This document shows positions 59,691-64,000 of a DNA stretch of 64,000 bases, piece by piece. The position numbers and the translations under genes were made by a program. Below the pieces are notes generated by a model. It was not told where the DNA came from. It saw nothing but the letters and a program-made list of their open reading frames with translations, and searched no databases. This DNA comes from Frigidibacter sp. SD6-1 (GTDB taxonomy: Bacteria > Pseudomonadota > Alphaproteobacteria > Rhodobacterales > Rhodobacteraceae), in NCBI RefSeq assembly GCF_030143255.1, contig NZ_JARJNR010000008.1, forward strand, positions 80,823-144,822, read 5' to 3'. Positions within the stretch are counted from its first letter, which is position 1. Each line of letters starts with the position of its first letter.

Positions 59691-59715
59691 CGGGCGCGCC
59701 GGACCGGCGCGCCCG
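59691..59715. other. Very strong hairpin between binding-protein and ATPase genes
   Basis: CGGGCGCGCCGG (59691-59702) and CCGGCGCGCCCG (59704-59715) are exact complements around one central base, so at least 11 pairs can form. It follows the binding-protein stop by nine bases with no T-run. It probably stabilises the binding-protein mRNA or reduces read-through into the ATPase gene. Confidence 0.65.
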
Positions 59716-59724
59716 GGAGAGGGA

Positions 59725-60747
59725 TCAGTTCTTCGGCTCGGATTTCGAGTCGTAGCGCTTGGTCCATTCTTCCAGAATGGCCGCGCGATTGTTCGCCGCC
59801 CATTCGAAATCGTTCTGGATCATCTTTTCCGACACGTTGGCCGGATAGTTCTCGACCGGTTGCGCCATGCCCGGGATCGCCAGCACCGCGTAGCCCACGT
59901 TATATTCCTTCATCGCGGCGGGAGAGATCGTCCAGTCCACCAGCGTCTTGGCCGCGTCGGGCGCGTCGGTGCCCGCGACGATGGCGATCGCCTCCATGTC
60001 CCAGCCGATGCCTTCCTCGGGGACGATCACGTCGATCGGGGCGCCTTCATTCTTCGACTTGGCGCCGCGGAAGGCGAAGGACACGCCCATCACCGTCTCG
60101 CCCGCCGCCGCCATCTTGCAGGGCTTGGAGCCGGAATGGGTATAGGCCGCGATATTTTGGTGAAGCCCGTCCATATAGGCCCAGCCGCCCTCCTCACCCA
60201 TCATCTGCAGCCAGGAAGAGACATCAAGGAAACCGGTCCCAGAAGACGCCGGGTTCGGCATGACGATATGGCCGGCATATTCGGGCTTCGTCAGATCGGC
60301 CCAGCTTTTGGGCGGGGTCAGCCCCAGCTTCTCGCCCTCGACCGTGTTGTAGCACACCGACGCAACCCAGGCGTCCATGCCGACCCACGAGGGCGGATTG
60401 TCGCCATCCCTGAAGCGCGGGTCGAGCGCGTCGAGGCCTGCGGGCGCATAGGGTTCCAGCATGCCCTCGGTCTTGAGAACCAGCAGCGATGTCGCGGCGA
60501 GGCCCCAGACCACGTCGGCCTGCGGATTGTTCTTTTCGGCCAGCAGCTTGGCGGTCACGACACCGGTGGAATCGCGTACCCAGTTGATCTTGATATCGGG
60601 ATGTTCGGCATTGAAGGCCGCCGCGTAGCGTTCCAGGTCTTCGGCTTCGATCGCGGTATAGACGGTCAGTTCGGTTTCGGCCCAGAGGGCGGTCGTGCTC
60701 AGAACGGTGGCGAGGGCGCCCAGCGCCAAGGATTTCGTCAGTTTCAT
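59725..60747 (-). CDS. Phosphonate ABC transporter substrate-binding protein (2-aminoethylphosphonate type)
   Basis: The 340-residue protein has a Sec signal (MKLTKSLALGALATVLSTTA, cleaved near LWAETE). The mature domain begins LTVYTAIEAEDLERYAAAF, matching the iron/phosphonate periplasmic-binding class 2 group. ATG at 60747 follows GGGGAGTAGA; the frame start at 60759 is discarded. It would deliver 2-aminoethylphosphonate or its hydroxy derivative to the permease. A 285-base AT-rich gap upstream holds its promoter. Confidence 0.9.
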   Translation of the reverse strand: MKLTKSLALGALATVLSTTALWAETELTVYTAIEAEDLERYAAAFNAEHPDIKINWVRDSTGVVTAKLLAEKNNPQADVVWGLAATSLLVLKTEGMLEPYAPAGLDALDPRFRDGDNPPSWVGMDAWVASVCYNTVEGEKLGLTPPKSWADLTKPEYAGHIVMPNPASSGTGFLDVSSWLQMMGEEGGWAYMDGLHQNIAAYTHSGSKPCKMAAAGETVMGVSFAFRGAKSKNEGAPIDVIVPEEGIGWDMEAIAIVAGTDAPDAAKTLVDWTISPAAMKEYNVGYAVLAIPGMAQPVENYPANVSEKMIQNDFEWAANNRAAILEEWTKRYDSKSEPKN

Positions 60748-61032
60748 TCTACTCCCCATGTCAGCCCAAGGCAGGCGTTGCTTGCGGGCGAACCCGGTGG
60801 CACCACGCCCCGGATTTCATTCTTCAGGTAGCGGCCGTTCATGACAGCGCGGTAACACCTGCCCTCCCGGCACCCTCCAAAGCAATCTTGCGAAGGGGGG
60901 ATGAATAAGTAAAATCTATTTATTTTATATTATGGTTGGAAATTTCGATGAATTCCGCCGCGCGACGACCAGCGGAAAGAGCGCCACGCCGGACCCGGCG
61001 GACGTTGAAAAGAAACGAGATTTCCGGCGGCC
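60748..61032. promoter_or_regulatory. AT-rich region upstream of the phosphonate importer
   Basis: This gap contains a strongly AT-rich core at about 60904-60950 (AAAATCTATTTATTTTATAT) unlike the rest of the window. It is the obvious place for the importer promoter and a regulator site. I could not identify a Pho box or a clear inverted repeat. It also separates the importer from the catabolic genes upstream on the same strand, so they may be controlled separately. Confidence 0.45.
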
Positions 61033-62388
61033 TCAGGCCGCCTCGGCGCGAATCGCCTCCGCCACGATCTGAAGCGCCCGGTCGAGGTCTGGCCGGGCAA
61101 TGACGAGAGGCGGCGAGAGCGTCAGGACCGACCCCGCGCTGATCTTGAAACTCAGCCCCGCTTCCAGGCAGCGGTAATAGATCCGCTCGGCCCGGGCGCG
61201 GTCGGGCGTGCGCGCCGCGCGGTCGGACACGATCTCGACCCCGAACATCAGCCCCCTGCCCCTTATGTCGCCCACGATGGCACAGTCGCCGACCATCTCG
61301 CTCAACCGGCCCTGTGCATGGCGCCCAAGCTCAGCCGCGCGATCGACCAAACCCTCGCCCTCGATCACCGAAAGCGTTTCCAGCGCCGCCCGCGCGGTCA
61401 CCGGGTTCTTCTCGTGCGTATAATGGCCGATGGCGAAATCGCCGCAAACATCCAGGTCACGCCGCGCCACGACGGCGGCGATGGGCAGGATGCCCCCACC
61501 CAGCGCCTTGCCCATCGTCACGATGTCGGGGACGATCCCGTCATGCTCGAACGCGAACATCCTGCCGGTCTTGCCCAGACCGGTGGGGATTTCATCCATG
61601 ATCAGAAGCGTACCGTGGCGCCTGCAGGCCGCCTGCACCGCCTGCCAATAGCCCGGCGGCGGCACGGTCGGCACGGCCCGCATCGGCTCGGCGATCACGG
61701 CGGCCACGTCGCCCTCACGCTCCAGCACATAATCGACCATCTTCGCGCAGGCGAGCGCGCAGGCCTCGGGCCCCGGATGGCCATAGGCGCAATGATAGCA
61801 ATTGAAGGGCGCGACATGTTCGGCACCGGGCAGCAAGGGCCCGGCAATATGGCTGCGGAAGGTCGCCTCGCCGCCGACGCTCGCCGACCCGAAGCCCGCA
61901 CCGTGAAAGGCATCCCAGAAGCTGAGCGTCTTGAAACGGCCCGTGGCGGCTCGGGCAATCTTCAGCGCCACTTCATTGGCGTCGGACCCGCCTGTGGTGA
62001 ACAGAACCTTGCCCAGATCGCCGGGCGCGAGGTCGGCCAGCCGCTCGGCCAGTTCGACCGAAACCTCGTTGGTGAAGCGGCGGGGCGAAAAGCTCAACGC
62101 GTCCAGCTGTGCCTTGATCGCCGCCACCACGCGCGGGTGCGCGTAGCCGATGTGATGGACGGAATTGCCATGAAAATCCATGTAGCGGCGCCCGGCGGTA
62201 TCCTCGATCCAGATGCCTTCGGCCTTTGCGATCGTCGAAACGCAGGGCGAGGACAGAGACTGGTGCAGGAAGGCCTCGCCATCGCGACGCAAGAGATCGC
62301 GCGTCGCCGCATCGGGATGTTTCGCCGCCCAGGCGCGGCGCGCCTCGGACGTGTTCGATTCGCCTTCGGTATGGGTGATCGCTGTCAT
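61033..62388 (-). CDS. pbfA: Class-III PLP enzyme, probable (R)-1-hydroxy-2-aminoethylphosphonate ammonia-lyase
   Basis: The 451-residue protein has the class-III aminotransferase core: [20 protein letters not shown], and [16 protein letters not shown] with the PLP Lys. It lies next to phosphonoacetaldehyde dehydrogenase and a phosphonate importer, the setting of PbfA. PbfA eliminates ammonia from (R)-1-hydroxy-2-aminoethylphosphonate to give phosphonoacetaldehyde. ATG at 62388 is preceded by GGAAGA; the TTG at 62406 is less likely. A transaminase role on 2-aminoethylphosphonate is the alternative; distinguishing residues cannot be judged by eye. Confidence 0.75.
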   Translation of the reverse strand: MTAITHTEGESNTSEARRAWAAKHPDAATRDLLRRDGEAFLHQSLSSPCVSTIAKAEGIWIEDTAGRRYMDFHGNSVHHIGYAHPRVVAAIKAQLDALSFSPRRFTNEVSVELAERLADLAPGDLGKVLFTTGGSDANEVALKIARAATGRFKTLSFWDAFHGAGFGSASVGGEATFRSHIAGPLLPGAEHVAPFNCYHCAYGHPGPEACALACAKMVDYVLEREGDVAAVIAEPMRAVPTVPPPGYWQAVQAACRRHGTLLIMDEIPTGLGKTGRMFAFEHDGIVPDIVTMGKALGGGILPIAAVVARRDLDVCGDFAIGHYTHEKNPVTARAALETLSVIEGEGLVDRAAELGRHAQGRLSEMVGDCAIVGDIRGRGLMFGVEIVSDRAARTPDRARAERIYYRCLEAGLSFKISAGSVLTLSPPLVIARPDLDRALQIVAEAIRAEAA

Positions 62389-62409
62389 CGCAGTCTTCCG
62401 AAGCAAAGA

Positions 62410-62449
62410 GGCGAAGCCCCGGGAAGCGATGGCGCCCCGAGGCTTCGCC
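62410..62449. other. Hairpin between phnY and the PLP enzyme gene
   Basis: GGCGAAGCC (62410-62418) and GGCTTCGCC (62441-62449) pair perfectly over nine bases, with inner CGGG-type pairing possible. It fills the short gap between the phnY stop and the next start. It has no T-run, so it looks like an intercistronic stabiliser or processing site. Confidence 0.5.
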
Positions 62450-62470
62450 AGTTCGTGGGAGGGATGGTCC

Positions 62471-63928
62471 CTAACCCCACGGGAGCGAGAAAGTCTTGAC
62501 GTTGGTGTAGGATTTCATCGCCTCGATGACCCCTTCCTTGTAGCCGTTGCCAGAGTCCTTGATGCCGCCGAAGGGCGACATCTCGATCCGGTAGCCGGGC
62601 ACTTCCCAGATGTTCACCGTGCCGACGACCAGCCCGTCGATATAGGCGCGCATCCGGCGGAAATCGTTGGTGCAGACGCCGGACGACAGGCCGAAGGCGG
62701 TGGAGTTCGAAATCGCCATTGTCGCTTCGTCATCGTCGGGCACCCGGACGATGGGCACGATGGGTCCGAAGGTCTCTTCCATCACCAGTTCGCTTTCGTG
62801 CGGCACGTGATCGACGACGATCGGCGGCAGAAGCGCCCCTTGGCGGCCGGGATGGTAAAGCACCTTTGCCCCCATCTTCTCGGCCGCGAAGACCCGGCTC
62901 TCGAACGTCTCGGCGGCGCGTTCATGGACGACGCAGCCCAGTTCCGTCGCCGGATCCATCGGATCGCCGAACTTCAGCCGCTTCGCCCGTTCCAGAACCA
63001 GCGGCACGAACCGGTCGGCCACGCTCTCCTGAACAAGGATACGCTTGACCGCCGTACAGCGCTGGCCCGAATTCTTGGTCGCCCCCGCCACCGCCAGATC
63101 GGCGGCCTTGGCAAGGTCGGCGTCCGACAGGTCATTGCAGATGATCAGAGGGTCATTGCCGCCCAGCTCCAGCACCTGCCGCTTGTAGACCGCCTTCGCC
63201 GCGATCATCTTGCCCACCGGCACGCCGCCGGTGAAGGTGATGAGGTCGAAATCGGGGTTGGTGATCATCTCGTCGCCAATGTCGGCGGGCCAGCCGGTCA
63301 CCACCGACAGCATCTCGGGCGGCAGCCCCGCCTCGTAAAGCGCGTCCGCCAGCCAGATCGCGGTCAGGGGCGTCAGTTCGGTCGGCTTGCAGACGATGCA
63401 ATTGTTCGTGGCGATCGCGGGCGCAATCTTGTGGCTGATCATGTTCAGAGGATGATTGAACGGCGTGATCGCCGAGATCGACCGCAAGGGTTCGCGGATG
63501 GTGAAGATCTTGCGCGCCTTGCCGTGGGGGGTCAGGTCGCAGGAAAAGATCTCGCCATCGTCCTGGATGCACATCTGCCCCGCGAGCGTATAGACGTCAT
63601 AGGCCCGCCCGCATTCGTACAAAGCATCGGCCAGCGAAATCCCGAGTTCGGCGGTGATGATCGGCGCCAGGTCTGCCTTGCGCTCGCTGATGATCTTCGC
63701 GGCATTCAAGAGGATTTTCTGGCGCTCGTAGCGGGTGAGTGTCGGCTTGTACGCGGCGGCAATCGCGAAGGCCTCGCGCGCATGCTCGGCCTGCCCGGCG
63801 GGCACCGAGCCGATGACCTCGCCGGTGAAGGGATAGGTAACCGGCACCCGGTCTTTCGTATCGACCTTGCGCCCGGCGATCCGCATTGCCTCGTGCCGCA
63901 GTTCAATGGGGGGCTTGCGCTTCAGCAT
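62471..63928 (-). CDS. phnY: Phosphonoacetaldehyde dehydrogenase
   Basis: The 485-residue aldehyde dehydrogenase has the catalytic Cys in [15 protein letters not shown], the Glu in [13 protein letters not shown] and the NAD motif [32 protein letters not shown] is the C-terminal family motif. Sequence and position beside a phosphonate gene set support PhnY, which oxidises phosphonoacetaldehyde to phosphonoacetate. ATG at 63928 begins [10 protein letters not shown]; the upstream gene ends four bases earlier. Confidence 0.88.
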   Translation of the reverse strand: MLKRKPPIELRHEAMRIAGRKVDTKDRVPVTYPFTGEVIGSVPAGQAEHAREAFAIAAAYKPTLTRYERQKILLNAAKIISERKADLAPIITAELGISLADALYECGRAYDVYTLAGQMCIQDDGEIFSCDLTPHGKARKIFTIREPLRSISAITPFNHPLNMISHKIAPAIATNNCIVCKPTELTPLTAIWLADALYEAGLPPEMLSVVTGWPADIGDEMITNPDFDLITFTGGVPVGKMIAAKAVYKRQVLELGGNDPLIICNDLSDADLAKAADLAVAGATKNSGQRCTAVKRILVQESVADRFVPLVLERAKRLKFGDPMDPATELGCVVHERAAETFESRVFAAEKMGAKVLYHPGRQGALLPPIVVDHVPHESELVMEETFGPIVPIVRVPDDDEATMAISNSTAFGLSSGVCTNDFRRMRAYIDGLVVGTVNIWEVPGYRIEMSPFGGIKDSGNGYKEGVIEAMKSYTNVKTFSLPWG

Positions 63929-63931
63929 GGC

Positions 63932-64000
63932 TCAGACCGCCGCCGCCGTGCAGGCGTAGAGAAAGGCGTCGAAGTTCCTGAGTTCCGGCGCGGAGGGCAG
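63932..64000 (-). CDS. C-terminal fragment, probably phosphonoacetate hydrolase
   Basis: Only the last 22 codons are in the window, ending RNFDAFLYACTAAV and a TGA at 63934-63932. The reading is too short for domain evidence. Position upstream of phnY in a phosphonate cluster makes PhnA (phosphonoacetate hydrolase, giving acetate and phosphate) the likely identity. This is inference from context. Confidence 0.45.
   Translation of the reverse strand: MPSAPELRNFDAFLYACTAAAV

Overview
The window is high-GC, densely packed DNA from an alphaproteobacterium, almost certainly a member of the Rhodobacteraceae/Rhodobacterales. The evidence is gene content and order (helicase, S4 protein, fdxA and carD in a row; an RpoHI-type sigma factor; a psd-pssA-pmtA phospholipid operon; an Anbu operon), many start/stop overlaps, and intergenic GC hairpins followed by an AGTATTT-type tail that I know as common in this family. 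I saw no rRNA, CRISPR array, intact insertion sequence or prophage. There is one tRNA, tRNA-Arg(ACG).

Layout. 1-893: 3' part of a YbjN-family gene and a cold-shock gene. 1073-6898 (minus): an operon for a BMP-type nucleoside/base ABC transporter ending in a CodA-like amidohydrolase in which the residue equivalent to E. coli Asp314 is Cys. This is the reported signature of 5-methylcytosine deaminases. 7113-15942 (minus): a LivK-type binding protein, an odd low-GC small gene, LivHMGF, and HyuA/HyuB hydantoinase/oxoprolinase subunits. 16028-23972 (minus): a molybdenum hydroxylase (FAD subunit plus fused 2Fe-2S/Mo subunit), a 6-hydroxynicotinate-reductase-like protein, UPF0280, a DUF1185 (AA_synth) protein and a polytopic membrane protein. 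A divergent MarR regulator follows at 24045. Together these suggest uptake, hydroxylation, reductive dearomatisation and ATP-driven lactam opening of an N-heterocycle such as nicotinate.

24660-31312 (plus): a coiled-coil protein, an unrecognised 373-residue protein, a GT-C-like membrane protein and an unusual AAA ATPase. A DUF559 endonuclease flanked by GC-rich palindromes and a small membrane protein follow. 31381-36405 (minus): CarD, FdxA, an S4 RNA-binding protein, a SUV3-like helicase with a long basic tail, and a TPR protein. 36474-38656 (plus): an SCP2-like protein, an alpha/beta hydrolase and an orphan gene in a lower-GC patch. 38635-42602 (minus): the complete Anbu operon (proteasome-like protease, transglutaminase, alpha-E, circularly permuted ATP-grasp). 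A DUF2189 membrane protein follows on the minus strand at 42741-43598, then PepF, a GNAT enzyme and a membrane dipeptidase on the plus strand.

47381-51551 (minus): a Gfo/Idh/MocA oxidoreductase, the psd-pssA-pmtA operon (phosphatidylserine to phosphatidylethanolamine to its methylated derivatives) and rpoH. 51806-56535: a DUF4189 protein, a PhoX/DUF839 protein, an RluD-type pseudouridine synthase whose start overlaps a divergent small membrane protein, tRNA-Arg and a pair of half-size YdcZ transporters. 56540-64000 (minus): a phosphonate operon with a 2-aminoethylphosphonate-type ABC transporter, a PbfA-like class-III PLP enzyme, phosphonoacetaldehyde dehydrogenase (PhnY) and the 3' end of what is probably phosphonoacetate hydrolase.
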